The notes below the pieces were generated by a model. It had not been told where the DNA came from, searched no databases, and saw nothing but the letters and a program-made list of their open reading frames with translations. Shown here one piece after another: positions 16,327 through 24,764 of a stretch of DNA of 64,000 bases. The stretch is taken from the NCBI GenBank assembly GCA_910576915.1, contig CAJTJT010000002.1, forward strand, positions 148,169 to 212,168, in the 5' to 3' direction. Numbering within the stretch: the stretch's first letter is position 1; each line of letters starts with the position of its first letter. Made by a program: the position numbers and the translations under genes. The stretch is from an uncultured Elusimicrobiales bacterium. GTDB lineage: Bacteria > Elusimicrobiota > Elusimicrobia > Elusimicrobiales > Elusimicrobiaceae.

Positions 16327-17517
16327 ATGTCTGATATTTTTGAGAAATGCAGAAATTTCAAAGACGCCAAAATCGCTATGCGTATGGGAATTTACGGCTA
16401 TTTCCAGCCGATTGAATCCGCGCAAGGCCCCGAAATCGTGTTGGGCGGCAAGACCTATATTATGGCCGGTTCCAACAACTATTTGGGTTTGGCCAACGAC
16501 CCCGAAATGAAAAAAGCCGCCAGCGACGCCGCCCTTAAATACGGCTCCGGCGTGGCGGGTTCGCGCTTTTTAAACGGCAACACCAAGGCGCTCGACGAAC
16601 TGGAGCAGCGCATCGCCAAATTTAAACGCAAAGAAGCGGGGCTTATTTTCTCCACCGGATATCAGATGAATTTGGGCGTGGTGGGCTGCCTTTTGAAAAA
16701 AGGCGATTACGCCATTGTAGACAAGCTGGACCACGCCAGCATTTTGGACGGCGTTAAACTTTCCGACGGCGAAATGGTGCGCTTTAAACACAACGATATG
16801 GCGGATTTGGAACGCGTCATTTCCAAACTGCCCGAAGAAGCCGGAAAGCTGATTATCGTTGACGGCGTATTCAGTATGGAAGGGGACATCTGCCCGCTGC
16901 CGGAAATCGTCAAAATCGGCAAGAAATACGGCGCGCGCATTATTGTGGACGACGCGCACGCGACGGGTATTTTGGGTAAAACGGGCCGCGGCACCTGCGA
17001 ACATTTCGGCCTCGAAAACGGCGAAGTGGACTTGGTGGTCGGCACCTGCTCCAAAACGTTTGCCACCGTCGGCGGTTTTGTGGTGGGCGATGCGGATATT
17101 ATCCATTACATCCGCCACAACGCCCGCAGCCAGATTTTTTCCGCCGCGTTGCCGCCCGCTTCCGTGGCTTCTATTACCAAGGCGTTGGAGCTGATTGAAA
17201 ACGACACCTCCCGCCGCGATAACCTGTTCCGCCTGACGGATAAACTCAAAAAAGGTCTGCGCGAACTGGGCTACGACCTCGGCCACAGCACAACCCCCGT
17301 GGTGCCCGTGCACGTAGGCAGCAACGAAAACTGCTTTAAAATGTGGAAAGCGCTGCACGAACTGGGCATTTTTTCGAACCCCGTCGTCAGCCCCGCGGTG
17401 CCCCCCGGGCAGGCCCTTATGCGCCTGACGCTGATGGCCACGCATACCGACGAACACGTCGACAAAATTATCGACGCGTTTGCCCAAGCGGGCCGTATGG
17501 TCGGCGTAATTAAATAG
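16327..17517 (+). CDS. Alpha-oxoamine synthase, serine palmitoyltransferase-like
   Basis: PLP-dependent enzyme joining an acyl thioester to an amino acid with loss of CO2. The ATG at 16327 is preceded by AAGGAT. PLP-site features: DDAHATGILG near residue 210 and the lysine motif GTCSKTFATVGGF near residue 240. The latter resembles serine palmitoyltransferase (TFSKSxAxxGGF) more than BioF or 2-amino-3-ketobutyrate ligase. The GSGVAGSRFLNGN segment and VPPGQALMRLTLMATHT end also fit bacterial Spt. 396 residues. A terminator separates it from the GNAT acyltransferase gene, yet the pair suggests a sphingolipid-like route. The alternative is a plain 2-amino-3-ketobutyrate CoA ligase. Confidence 0.75.
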   Translation: MSDIFEKCRNFKDAKIAMRMGIYGYFQPIESAQGPEIVLGGKTYIMAGSNNYLGLANDPEMKKAASDAALKYGSGVAGSRFLNGNTKALDELEQRIAKFKRKEAGLIFSTGYQMNLGVVGCLLKKGDYAIVDKLDHASILDGVKLSDGEMVRFKHNDMADLERVISKLPEEAGKLIIVDGVFSMEGDICPLPEIVKIGKKYGARIIVDDAHATGILGKTGRGTCEHFGLENGEVDLVVGTCSKTFATVGGFVVGDADIIHYIRHNARSQIFSAALPPASVASITKALELIENDTSRRDNLFRLTDKLKKGLRELGYDLGHSTTPVVPVHVGSNENCFKMWKALHELGIFSNPVVSPAVPPGQALMRLTLMATHTDEHVDKIIDAFAQAGRMVGVIK

Positions 17518-17528
17518 TTTTTATCCTG

Positions 17529-17562
17529 CAAAACCCCGTCAACCGGCGGGGTTTTGTTTTTT
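17529..17562 (+). terminator. Rho-independent terminator
   Basis: The 10-bp stem caaaaccccg/cggggttttg is followed by a T-rich tail. Confidence 0.88.
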
Positions 17563-17621
17563 GTATCCTCCCGGACGCTCCGGGCGTACGCTTGGGGAGT
17601 TTTGCGGAGAAAGGGGGAAAC

Positions 17622-18731
17622 ATGTCTGTAGAAATTCGTCAAATTTCCGATAAACAATTAAACGCTTTTGTTAACTTTCCGTTTGAACTGTACAAAAACG
17701 ACCCGTACTGGGTAGGCGAACTGAAAGCCGACACCAAAAAACTGCTGCGTGCGGACAACGCGTTTTGGACGCACGGCAAACGCGCGCTGTTTATGGCGTA
17801 TAAGGACGGCAAGGCTGTCGGCCGTATTGCCGCCGTCGTTAACGACGCATTTAACGAATACCACAAAGAGAATATCGGCTTTTTCGGCTTTTTTGACTGT
17901 ATCGAGGACGAAGCGGTTTCCGCCTCTCTGTTTGCCGCGGCTGAAACGTGGCTGCGCTGCCAAGGGGTTACCGCCGTGCGCGGACCGGCCAACCCGTCGA
18001 GCAACCACGTCTACGGGCTTTTGGTGGACAGTTTCGATTCTATGCCCGCCATTATGATGCCGTATAATTATCCCTATTATGCCCAACTGATTGAAAAAGC
18101 GGGTTTCAAAAAAGTGAAAGATTTACTGGCATTCCACCGCACGAAAGAAGACAAGTTTTCCGAACGGTTTATGAAGGTCTGTGCGCGCTGTGAACGCGCG
18201 GCGGGGATTACGCTGCGGCGGTTGGACCTTAAAAATTTGGCGAAAGAAGCCGAAATCATCCGCGAAATTTACAATAAAGCCTGGGCGCAGAACTGGGGCT
18301 TTGTGCCGCTTTCCAAACGCGAAATGGCCGACATGGTGGACGAACTCAAACTGATTGTCCGCCCCGAAGGCACCTGTGTGCTGGAGGTGGACGGCGTTCC
18401 CGCGGGCTTCTATATTGCCATTCCGAATATGAACCATGCGCTCAAAGAGCTGAAAGGTTCTTTGGCTAATCCCCTGCGCGTACTGAAAGCGGTGCGGGCG
18501 TGGCGCAAGATTAAGGACGCGCGGCTGATTATGCTGGGTGTATCGCCGGAGTTCCGCAAACGCGGGATTGATTTGATTTTAATTAAGCACATTATCACGC
18601 ACGGCGTGGCGGTGTGGAATGAGGCGGAACTTTCGTGGGTGTTGGAAGATAATGACGGCATTATCCGCGGGATTATGGAGTGTGGGTGTAGGCAGAGCAA
18701 GCGCTACCGCCTGTATGAGAAGGGATTGTAA
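17622..18731 (+). CDS. GNAT-fold acyltransferase-like protein, candidate amino-lipid N-acyltransferase
   Basis: A 369-residue protein of the large GNAT-like family that begins FVNFPFELYKNDPYWVGEL. The N-terminal half has AYKDGKAVGRIAAVVND and a GPANPSSNHVYGLLVD segment; the C-terminal half has the acyl-CoA-binding pattern LGVSPEFRKRGIDLILI. The ATG at 17622 follows AAGGGGG by 6 bases. Lying next to the serine-palmitoyltransferase-like gene, it is a candidate for the N-acylation step of ceramide-like lipid synthesis, analogous to the GNAT-type bacterial ceramide synthase. That role is inference from position and fold only. Confidence 0.6.
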   Translation: MSVEIRQISDKQLNAFVNFPFELYKNDPYWVGELKADTKKLLRADNAFWTHGKRALFMAYKDGKAVGRIAAVVNDAFNEYHKENIGFFGFFDCIEDEAVSASLFAAAETWLRCQGVTAVRGPANPSSNHVYGLLVDSFDSMPAIMMPYNYPYYAQLIEKAGFKKVKDLLAFHRTKEDKFSERFMKVCARCERAAGITLRRLDLKNLAKEAEIIREIYNKAWAQNWGFVPLSKREMADMVDELKLIVRPEGTCVLEVDGVPAGFYIAIPNMNHALKELKGSLANPLRVLKAVRAWRKIKDARLIMLGVSPEFRKRGIDLILIKHIITHGVAVWNEAELSWVLEDNDGIIRGIMECGCRQSKRYRLYEKGL

Positions 18732-18751
18732 ACTGCTGATGTTAACTTTAG

Positions 18752-18906
18752 ATTAGCGCACGAACCGCAAAGAAATTTTCTTTGCGGTTCGTTGCTTGTA
18801 CGGGCAACCATTTTCCACATTTGGCTAACTTTGCGTTCCCTTGCCGCTCGGCGTACCTGACAGTACTTCCTCGGGCAACTGGCAACGCAAATTTAGCGCA
18901 AATCTG
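18752..18906. repeat. Dispersed structured repeat, copy 1 (complete)
   Basis: It begins ATTAGCGCA, then a 16-bp hairpin (arms 18760-18775 and 18777-18792), a small GTTGC/GCAAC hairpin, and a conserved block (TTTTCCACATTTGGCTAAC and on). A second large imperfect hairpin closes between GCTAAcTTTGCGTT and AACGCAAAtTTAGC. A partial second copy is at 50256-50363 with a different first stem. It lies just after the GNAT gene. Confidence 0.75.
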
Positions 18907-19198
18907 AAAAATCAGCCGAAGTAACGCAATGTTATTCTGCCCTGCACGGCGTGGAGTAACGGCTGTTATAAAATAAAGTCATACTGAGGTTTCTGCTCAG
19001 CATCTACCGATTTATTTTGTCGTCATTCCGGCCATGGAGCCGGAATCCAGAATTGGAGTTGTTTCCTCGTTGCCGTCATCCTGAATTGACGCCTTTTCCA
19101 CTTGGCGTCACCCCGTAAGGTCGTTATACGGGGTCCAGTTAGCAGTAGTTGTATATAAGTTGTGTGTGGGCCCTGAAACAAGTCTAAGTATAAAACAA

Positions 19199-19237
19199 AA
19201 AAGGCCTTATCCTTCCCACGGGAATAAGACCTTTTTA
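19199..19237. terminator. Terminator-like hairpin
   Basis: A stem pairing aaaaaggcctta with taagaccttttt around cacg; A and T runs on both sides allow use in either direction. Confidence 0.6.
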
Positions 19238-19347
19238 TTTTTATGTCCGGTTAGCGGGTCCCCTCCCGCGTCCGGATCGGATGAAATCTATATTTTTACT
19301 TTATCGTTTTGTACGTCTTCCGCCAAGCGGAAAAATTAATTAGTTTT

Positions 19348-19381
19348 CAAAAGGCCCCGGGTTTTCCGGGCCGGGGCTTTT
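19348..19381. terminator. Terminator-like GC hairpin
   Basis: Arms aaaaggccccgg and ccgggccggggctttt pair around a T-rich loop. No gene is evident just upstream on either strand. Confidence 0.5.
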
Positions 19382-19551
19382 GAATGGTTCGGACAGCCCA
19401 CATCCGGCGTCCTCTTATCCCCCGCCGGGCCCTATCTTTCGGCTTTTGCCGCTCCCCCAGGGCCTCAGCTTCATATTAATAAGATAAGAAATCCCGCTTC
19501 CCCCGGCAACCCAAAAAAATGATTAGTTTTTGGGGCGGATGACGGAGGGGC

Positions 19552-19579
19552 TTGTATTGTTTTTTTTTTTTGATACGAT
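19552..19579 (+). promoter_or_regulatory. T12-spacer pilin promoter, copy 1
   Basis: TTGTAT (19552-19557), TG, twelve T (19560-19571), GA, TACGAT (19574-19579). The spacer is 16 bases. The same layout precedes three other pilin genes. Confidence 0.8.
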
Positions 19580-19620
19580 AGGAATGGTTCCGGTTTAGCG
19601 GCTTGCAAGGAGTTACAAAG

Positions 19621-20088
19621 ATGAACGGATTTACGCTTATAGAGTTGTTGGTTGTTATTTTAATCATCGGCATTTTATCTGCGGTGGCATTGCCGCAATA
19701 CCAAAAAGCGGTATTGAAATCCCGTGCCTCTACGGGTTGGGCGCGCGTGAAGGCGATGGAAACCGCGCAGACGGAGTATTTATTGGCAAATGGAAATTAT
19801 ACAACTGATTTGGATAATTTAAGTATAAACGTTGGCAACTGGAAGTGCTTTGCCGCGGGAGACAACCAAGGCGGTTATTGCCAATTCAACCTTGGCAAAA
19901 TAATGTGGGAAATCCGCTTGTATTTTTATAATAACCGCCCGCAGCAATACGAAGTTATTTGTATAGCGAGGGCGGAAGGCGGCCAGACGGCCAAAAGTGT
20001 GTGTGCTGCCTATCATGACAGTAACGGGCGTATAACAGAAATGGATAATGGTAGTACTTATTATAGCGTAAGAACAGTTTGGCCGTAG
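19621..20088 (+). CDS. Type IV pilin-like protein 1
   Basis: Type IV pilin or pseudopilin. The ATG at 19621 follows AAGGAG and gives MNGFTLIELL, so the leader is only MNG and prepilin peptidase would cut before Phe; Glu5 of the mature protein is present. The hydrophobic helix runs LLVVILIIGILSAVALP, then QYQKAVLKSR as in PilE/PilA. The C-terminal domain (155 residues total) has three Cys (KCF, YCQ, VCAAYH) plus one more (VICIA). Own promoter and terminator: a single-gene unit. It could be a major pilin, a minor pilin or a surface adhesin. Confidence 0.9.
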   Translation: MNGFTLIELLVVILIIGILSAVALPQYQKAVLKSRASTGWARVKAMETAQTEYLLANGNYTTDLDNLSINVGNWKCFAAGDNQGGYCQFNLGKIMWEIRLYFYNNRPQQYEVICIARAEGGQTAKSVCAAYHDSNGRITEMDNGSTYYSVRTVWP

Positions 20089-20108
20089 CTTTGCGTATTT
20101 AACAATCG

Positions 20109-20149
20109 GGGCCGCCCTTGGGGTTTTAGAGGGGGCGGCCTCTTTTTTT
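20109..20149 (+). terminator. Rho-independent terminator
   Basis: The stem ggccgccc/gggcggcc is followed by C and seven T. Confidence 0.9.
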
Positions 20150-20193
20150 CTTTAAAGCTTTTTCCGATAGAATGTTCTTTCCGTAGAAAGGCC

Positions 20194-20221
20194 TTGACCC
20201 GTTTTTTTTTTTTGATAACAT
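20194..20221 (+). promoter_or_regulatory. T12-spacer pilin promoter, copy 2
   Basis: TTGACC (20194-20199), CG, twelve T (20202-20213), GA, TAACAT (20216-20221). 16-base spacer. The resulting leader would be about 120 bases, longer than for the other pilin genes. Confidence 0.8.
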
Positions 20222-20348
20222 GGAGTCATCCTGTAGTGTTTGGCGGCGCGCGGGGTTACGGGATCTCCCTTTATAGTTTGTTTTGCTAAAAGCGGTAGAT
20301 CCTGAACAGAAACCTCTCAGGATAACTTTTTTGATGGGAGAAATAGAG

Positions 20349-20822
20349 ATGAAAGGTTTTACGTTAATAGAGTTGTTAGTTGTTGTATTAATTATCGGTA
20401 TTTTATCTTCTGTTGCTTTGCCGCAGTACACAAAAGCGGTGGAAAAATCCCGCGCGGCCGAAGCCTTAACGCTGGTGCGTGCCATACGGGACGCGAATGA
20501 AGCCTATTATATGGCGAACGGTTCATATTCCGGCGATTTAAATAATTTGGATATCTCTATTCCGGGCGCGGACGGTACGCATAACGGCGTGCCCCGCAAA
20601 GAAACCAAATTGTTTTCTTTTGCGGCTTCCGCTTCCGTCAGTTCTGTGCCGGGAAAGGTTACTGCGTTGGGAAACCGTTTCCCCTTGGATTCCCGTTATA
20701 TTATTTTTGCGGTGGAGGGTGAGAGTTCGTTGCGGTGTAAGTTTTATGCGGCTTCGGAGGAAAAATACTGCAAATCTTTCGGCGGTCAAAAATTATCTTC
20801 AAACATTTATTCCGTCAATTAA
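20349..20822 (+). CDS. Type IV pilin-like protein 2
   Basis: A 157-residue pilin with start MKGFTLIELL at 20349; a longer frame upstream is not used. The N-terminal helix VVVLIIGILSSVALPQY and KAVEKSRAAEA match the other copies. The C-terminal domain has a pair of Cys (LRCKF and KYCKSFGG) forming the likely D-loop disulfide. Monocistronic, with its own T12 promoter and a terminator shared with rluD. Confidence 0.9.
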   Translation: MKGFTLIELLVVVLIIGILSSVALPQYTKAVEKSRAAEALTLVRAIRDANEAYYMANGSYSGDLNNLDISIPGADGTHNGVPRKETKLFSFAASASVSSVPGKVTALGNRFPLDSRYIIFAVEGESSLRCKFYAASEEKYCKSFGGQKLSSNIYSVN

Positions 20823-20823
20823 T

Positions 20824-20849
20824 AAAACCCCGCCAAACGGCGGGGTTTT
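20824..20849. terminator. Bidirectional terminator
   Basis: The stem aaccccgcc/ggcggggtt has A and T flanks between convergent genes. Confidence 0.9.
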
Positions 20850-20852
20850 AAA

Positions 20853-21761
20853 TTATTTCGTTTCGGTTACGCGTTTCCAGGCCGCTTCAAAATCCGGCGG
20901 GACGGGCGCTTCAAATTTTAGCTTCTTGCCCGTAAACGGATGTTTAAACTCTATCCGCCGCGCATGCAGCATTAAGCGGTCCGCCGTCGCGCCGCGGTAC
21001 AGCCAGTCGCCCAGTACGGGGTACCCCAGCCAGCTTAAATGAACGCGCAGCTGGTTGGTGCGGCCCGTTTTGGGGTAAAGTTCAATATACGTAAACCCGT
21101 TTTTGCGTTCCAGCACTTTGTAGCCGGTGACGGCTTCGCGCCCCACGTCGGACGCTTTGATTTTTCCGCCCGCCACGCGGCCTATCGGCACGTCGATAAT
21201 TCCCTCGTCGTCGGGCACTTCGCCGCAGGCGATGGAGTGGTACGTTTTATGTACTTCCCGGTTGGAAAACAGCGCCACCATTTCGGCCTGGAATTCCGGA
21301 TTTTTGGCGACGACCATCACGCCGCTTGTTTCGCGGTCCAAGCGGTGTACAAGGCCCGCGCGGGGGGTAGATAAATCAAACCCTTTGGGCGGGTTCGCCA
21401 AAATGACGGACACTAAAGTTTCCTCGGCCGAAAAAACGGCTTCGGGGTGTTCTTCCCACACGGGGCTTTGCGGGTGTACCAGCATCCCGGCGGGTTTAAT
21501 TAAAACGAAAAAATCTTTGGCGTCGTGGATGATTAAATCGGACAGTTTTGTTTTGCTCCCGGCTTCGGGCAGTTCGATTTCCACGGTTTCGCCCTCGGTC
21601 AGCGGCCAGGACGGTTTTACTTTTTTTCCGTTGACGGTAACGTGCCCGTCCTTAATTAATTTTTGCACCAAAGAGCGCGAAAGCGTTTCCAGCTCGTCGG
21701 AAACGAATACGTCCAGGCGGCGCGAATATCCTTGAAATACGACGGTCTTTTTTTCAGCCAT
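20853..21761 (-). CDS. rluD: RluA-family 23S rRNA pseudouridine synthase
   Basis: Converts uridine to pseudouridine in large-subunit rRNA. An N-terminal S4 RNA-binding domain (residues 12-65, RSLVQKLIKDGHVTVNG) leads a catalytic domain with the RluA motif HRLDRETSGVMV near residue 140 (catalytic Asp) and GRTNQLRVHL near residue 235. 302 residues, close to RluD of other bacteria. It overlaps lgt by 8 bases, so it ends a six-gene minus-strand operon (enolase, ftsB, MBL hydrolase, lgt, rluD, possibly started by the phosphohexomutase). Whether it is RluD or RluB/C-like in site is not determinable. Confidence 0.85.
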   Translation of the reverse strand: MAEKKTVVFQGYSRRLDVFVSDELETLSRSLVQKLIKDGHVTVNGKKVKPSWPLTEGETVEIELPEAGSKTKLSDLIIHDAKDFFVLIKPAGMLVHPQSPVWEEHPEAVFSAEETLVSVILANPPKGFDLSTPRAGLVHRLDRETSGVMVVAKNPEFQAEMVALFSNREVHKTYHSIACGEVPDDEGIIDVPIGRVAGGKIKASDVGREAVTGYKVLERKNGFTYIELYPKTGRTNQLRVHLSWLGYPVLGDWLYRGATADRLMLHARRIEFKHPFTGKKLKFEAPVPPDFEAAWKRVTETK

Positions 21762-22542
21762 TTTTTACTTCCTTTTTCTTCAAATAAATCCAAACCGCTC
21801 CGGCCGCCAGCGCGGTCAGAAGCGAAATCAGTTGCGAGGGGGAAAGCCCCAGTATGTATTCGCCGCGGAAGTCCCCGCGGAAAAATTCAATAATAAACCG
21901 CATAAAGGCGTAGCAGGAAACGTACGCCAGCAAAATCATACCGTTTTTGTGCGGTTTGTTGTAGAGTTTATGCAAAATAAAAAATAAAATTAAATTCCCG
22001 GCGGCTTCGTAGAGCTGCGTGGGGTGGAGCGGTACGCCTACAAATTCCGGCGTTACCAGCGCGTGCGGGTTGGTAAATGTTACGCCCCAGGGCATATCCG
22101 TCGGGCGGCCGTAACAGCACCCGGCCAAGAAGCATCCGATGCGCCCAAGCGCGTGGCCCAAAGGCAGCCCTACAATTAAAAAGTCGGAAGTTTTTAAAAC
22201 GGGCAGCCCCTTTTTTTTCATGTAAAAAATTAAGGAGGCCACCGACACAATCATCCCGCCGAAGAATACGAACCCGTACCGAAAATCCCGCACGATGTTG
22301 GCAATTTTGTCTGCCAGCGTGGCACCCAGCTGCGGCCAGGACACGATAATAAACAGCAGTTTCGCGCCAATCAGCGCGCCCATAAAGGCAATAAAAATCA
22401 GGTTCCAAAACGTGTCTTTGTCGAGGTTGATTTTTTTCAGGCGCGGCAGCAGGTAAAGCGCGGCCGCCGCATAGCCGAGCGCGGTCATGAGGCCGTAGCT
22501 TGCCAGTTCAAAGGAGCCGATTTTTAGAAGTACGGGGTGCAT
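21754..22542 (-). CDS. lgt: Prolipoprotein diacylglyceryl transferase
   Basis: Inner-membrane enzyme that transfers diacylglycerol from phosphatidylglycerol to the lipobox Cys of lipoproteins. The 262 residues form about seven transmembrane helices. The signature HALGRIGCFLAGCCYGRPT near residue 130 and the LHPTQLYEAAGNL segment near residue 174 are those of Lgt. Its stop and the MBL gene start are adjacent; its end overlaps rluD. Lipoproteins in the window (for example 27430) are likely clients. Confidence 0.93.
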   Translation of the reverse strand: MHPVLLKIGSFELASYGLMTALGYAAAALYLLPRLKKINLDKDTFWNLIFIAFMGALIGAKLLFIIVSWPQLGATLADKIANIVRDFRYGFVFFGGMIVSVASLIFYMKKKGLPVLKTSDFLIVGLPLGHALGRIGCFLAGCCYGRPTDMPWGVTFTNPHALVTPEFVGVPLHPTQLYEAAGNLILFFILHKLYNKPHKNGMILLAYVSCYAFMRFIIEFFRGDFRGEYILGLSPSQLISLLTALAAGAVWIYLKKKEVKNG

Positions 22543-23151
22543 TTATAAGATTTCCTCGTCGCGGATGGCATTGCGCATAAACGGGTTTTTAATGCGTTCG
22601 TAACCGATGGTGGAACTGCATTTGCCGCCGTAGCTGTGGCCCGCAAAAATCTGCGTGTCTTCCGGCAGTTTGGAAAGTTTTAATAAACTTTTGCGCATAT
22701 CGCGCGGATTGGAAGACGGCAAATCCACCCGTCCGCACGCGCCGGGAAACAGCGTATCCCCCGTGAACAGGGCATTTCCAATTTGAATGCATACGCAGCC
22801 CGCCGTATGGCCGGGCGTGGGCATGACGTGAATGTGGAACGGCCCGATATCCCACGTCTGCGCGCCTTCGTAAACGTTCAAAAACTGCGGGTCGATGCCG
22901 GAAAGCTCCGCGTCGTTTTTTTCGATATAGGCTTTTACGCCCGTTTCCTGCAAAAGCGTTTGGGCGAACTTAACATGGTCAAAATGCCCGTGCGTAAAAA
23001 ATACGGCCAGCAGGTTTAAGTTTTTTTGCGTTAAGGTATGTTTTAAAAAATTCATGTCCCAGGCCGGGTCAATCAAAAGTGCGTCCTGCCCTTCGGTAAC
23101 GAGGTACGTGCAGTTGTCCATGGGGCCCAGGTTGATAACTTCGATGTTCAT
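22543..23151 (-). CDS. Metallo-beta-lactamase-fold hydrolase (glyoxalase II-like)
   Basis: Zinc-dependent hydrolase of the GloB-like type, probably cleaving a thioester. The metal motif THGHFDH lies at residues 53-59, with later His in TPGHTAG and Asp in FTGDTLFPGACGR, and HSYGGKCSS near the C terminus in place of the usual GHG. The 202-residue chain lacks the C-terminal helical domain of true glyoxalase II. The SD is AGGAC. Position in the lgt-rluD operon says nothing about its substrate. Confidence 0.82.
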   Translation of the reverse strand: MNIEVINLGPMDNCTYLVTEGQDALLIDPAWDMNFLKHTLTQKNLNLLAVFFTHGHFDHVKFAQTLLQETGVKAYIEKNDAELSGIDPQFLNVYEGAQTWDIGPFHIHVMPTPGHTAGCVCIQIGNALFTGDTLFPGACGRVDLPSSNPRDMRKSLLKLSKLPEDTQIFAGHSYGGKCSSTIGYERIKNPFMRNAIRDEEIL

Positions 23152-23160
23152 AGCGTCGTC

Positions 23161-23460
23161 CTATTTAACGTGAAAACGGAATTCCGTTTCGCCCGGTTTA
23201 ACCAAATGGTACTCCGTGCGGGCGATGTGCTCCAGATAAGCAGGGTCTTCTTTTTCCAAGAGGTCTTTTTTGGCGAGGAGTTCGTCGTGCTCTTTATCCA
23301 GCTGCGCGCTTTGGCGGGTCAGCTTGCGCAGTTCCAGTTTGTTATGCGCCAGGCTGACAAAACTGCCGCCCAAAAAAAGGATAACCACTGCCGCGGCGGC
23401 CAGCGCCAGCAGCAGTGGTTTTTTGTTTTTAAGTAAAACGTCGGTAAGTTCTTGCGTCAT
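23161..23460 (-). CDS. FtsB/DivIC-type septum formation protein
   Basis: A 99-residue cell-division protein: short cytoplasmic start, one transmembrane helix (about residues 15-33), then a periplasmic coiled coil (LELRKLTRQSAQLDKEHDELLAKKDLL, in part) and the typical ending EHIARTEYHLVKPGE. It would act with FtsL and FtsQ in the divisome. Its start overlaps the last base of eno, as in many genomes where ftsB follows enolase. Confidence 0.85.
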   Translation of the reverse strand: MTQELTDVLLKNKKPLLLALAAAAVVILFLGGSFVSLAHNKLELRKLTRQSAQLDKEHDELLAKKDLLEKEDPAYLEHIARTEYHLVKPGETEFRFHVK

Positions 23461-24731
23461 TAGCGTTTAAATGCGCGGTCCTGCGCGTAGACGGCTTTTT
23501 CGCCCAACTCGCTTTCGATTTGCAGCAAGCGGTTGTATTTAGCCGTACGTTCCGAACGGGCGGGCGCGCCGGTTTTAATGGCGCCCGCGTTGGTGGCGAC
23601 GGCCAAATCGGCGATGAACGTATCTTCCGTTTCGCCGGACCGGTGCGACACAATGCGCGAATAACCGTTTTGTTTGGCCAGTTCCATAACGTCAATGGTT
23701 TCGGACACGGTGCCGATTTGGTTAACTTTAATCAAAATGGAATTGGCGGCTTTTAACTCAATGCCTTTTTGCAGGCGTTTGATATTTGTAACGAACAAAT
23801 CGTCTCCCACCAGGTTGATTTTTTTGCCGAGCTTTTTGGTAATGTACTGCCAGCCGGTCCAATCGTCTTCCTGCAGCGGATCTTCGATGGATACGATGGG
23901 ATATTTGGCGCACCAGGCCGCGTAAATGGCGGCCATTTGTTCGGCATCGTAATCTTTGCCTTCAAAGTGGTAGGTGCCGTCCTTGAAAAATTCGCTCGCG
24001 GCGCAGTCCATCGCCAGAGAAATTTCCGGGTGTCCGGCTTTTTTAGCGGCGGCCAAGATGGTTTTAAGCACGTCCTCGTGCTTGGCGATTTTCGGCGCAA
24101 ATCCGCCTTCGTCGCCCACGGCAATCACCATGCCTTCGGCTTTGAGTACGTTTCTTAAAGAATGGTACGTTTCGCTCGCTTCGCGCAAGGCTTCAGCAAA
24201 CGTCTTGGGCGCGGTGGGCACGATCATAAATTCCTGTACGTCCAGGCCCGAATCGGCGTGTTTGCCGCCGTTGACGATGTTGAGCATCGGCGCGGGCATC
24301 AGGTATTCTTCGTCTTTCAGTTCGTAGACGTTGCGGATGTGCCGGTAAAGCGGCAGTTTGGCGCTGTGGCACCCGGCGCGCAGTACGGCCATCGAAACGG
24401 CCAGCGTGGCGTTTGCGCCCAGGTTGGATTTGTTTTCCGTCCCGTCCATGGCAATCATGCTTTCATCCACGAGGCGGATGTCAAACGGGTCCATTCCCGC
24501 CAGCTGCTGGGAAATGCGTTCCACGTTTTCGACGGCTTTTAAAACGCCCTTGCCGTTGTAGCGGTCCCCGCCGTCGCGCAGTTCAAGCGCTTCGTGCGAG
24601 CCGGTGGACGCGCCGCTTGGCACCGCGGCGGTGCCGGTGTTTCCGTCATCTAACAGTACGTCGGCGGCGACGGTAGGATACCCGCGGGAATCCAAAATTT
24701 CCCGTGCCGTAATTTTTTTAATGCGAACCAT
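23460..24731 (-). CDS. eno: Enolase
   Basis: Glycolytic enzyme turning 2-phosphoglycerate into phosphoenolpyruvate. Family segments are intact: REILDSRGYPTV at the start, GASTGSHEALELRD near residue 40, NGGKHADSGLDVQEFM near 155 and GDEGGFAP near 205. Metal ligands appear in MDCAASEFF, SIEDP and GDDLF. Catalytic Lys and the signature appear in LIKVNQIGTVSET near residue 335, with SHRSGETED near 370. 423 residues. The SD is AAGGGGG. Co-transcribed with ftsB. Confidence 0.96.
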   Translation of the reverse strand: MVRIKKITAREILDSRGYPTVAADVLLDDGNTGTAAVPSGASTGSHEALELRDGGDRYNGKGVLKAVENVERISQQLAGMDPFDIRLVDESMIAMDGTENKSNLGANATLAVSMAVLRAGCHSAKLPLYRHIRNVYELKDEEYLMPAPMLNIVNGGKHADSGLDVQEFMIVPTAPKTFAEALREASETYHSLRNVLKAEGMVIAVGDEGGFAPKIAKHEDVLKTILAAAKKAGHPEISLAMDCAASEFFKDGTYHFEGKDYDAEQMAAIYAAWCAKYPIVSIEDPLQEDDWTGWQYITKKLGKKINLVGDDLFVTNIKRLQKGIELKAANSILIKVNQIGTVSETIDVMELAKQNGYSRIVSHRSGETEDTFIADLAVATNAGAIKTGAPARSERTAKYNRLLQIESELGEKAVYAQDRAFKR

Positions 24732-24764
24732 AATACAACCCCCTTTGGCCGCCTGACGCGGCCG

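Larger units (their letters stand above)
18907..19551. other. Hairpin-rich intergenic region without a gene
   Basis: No credible coding frame. It holds a series of short inverted repeats: ctgag/ctcag near 18985, attccggc/gccggaat (19025-19046), gacgcc/ggcgtc (19088-19109) and ccccgta/tacgggg (19111-19133), followed by two terminator-like hairpins. REP-like repeats or an unrecognised structured RNA are both possible. Confidence 0.5.

Noticed and set aside
18752..18906. An insertion sequence or MITE with terminal inverted repeats
   Set aside because: No transposase, no target-site duplication seen, and the variable stem does not fit a mobile element's conserved ends. Kept as a structured repeat.
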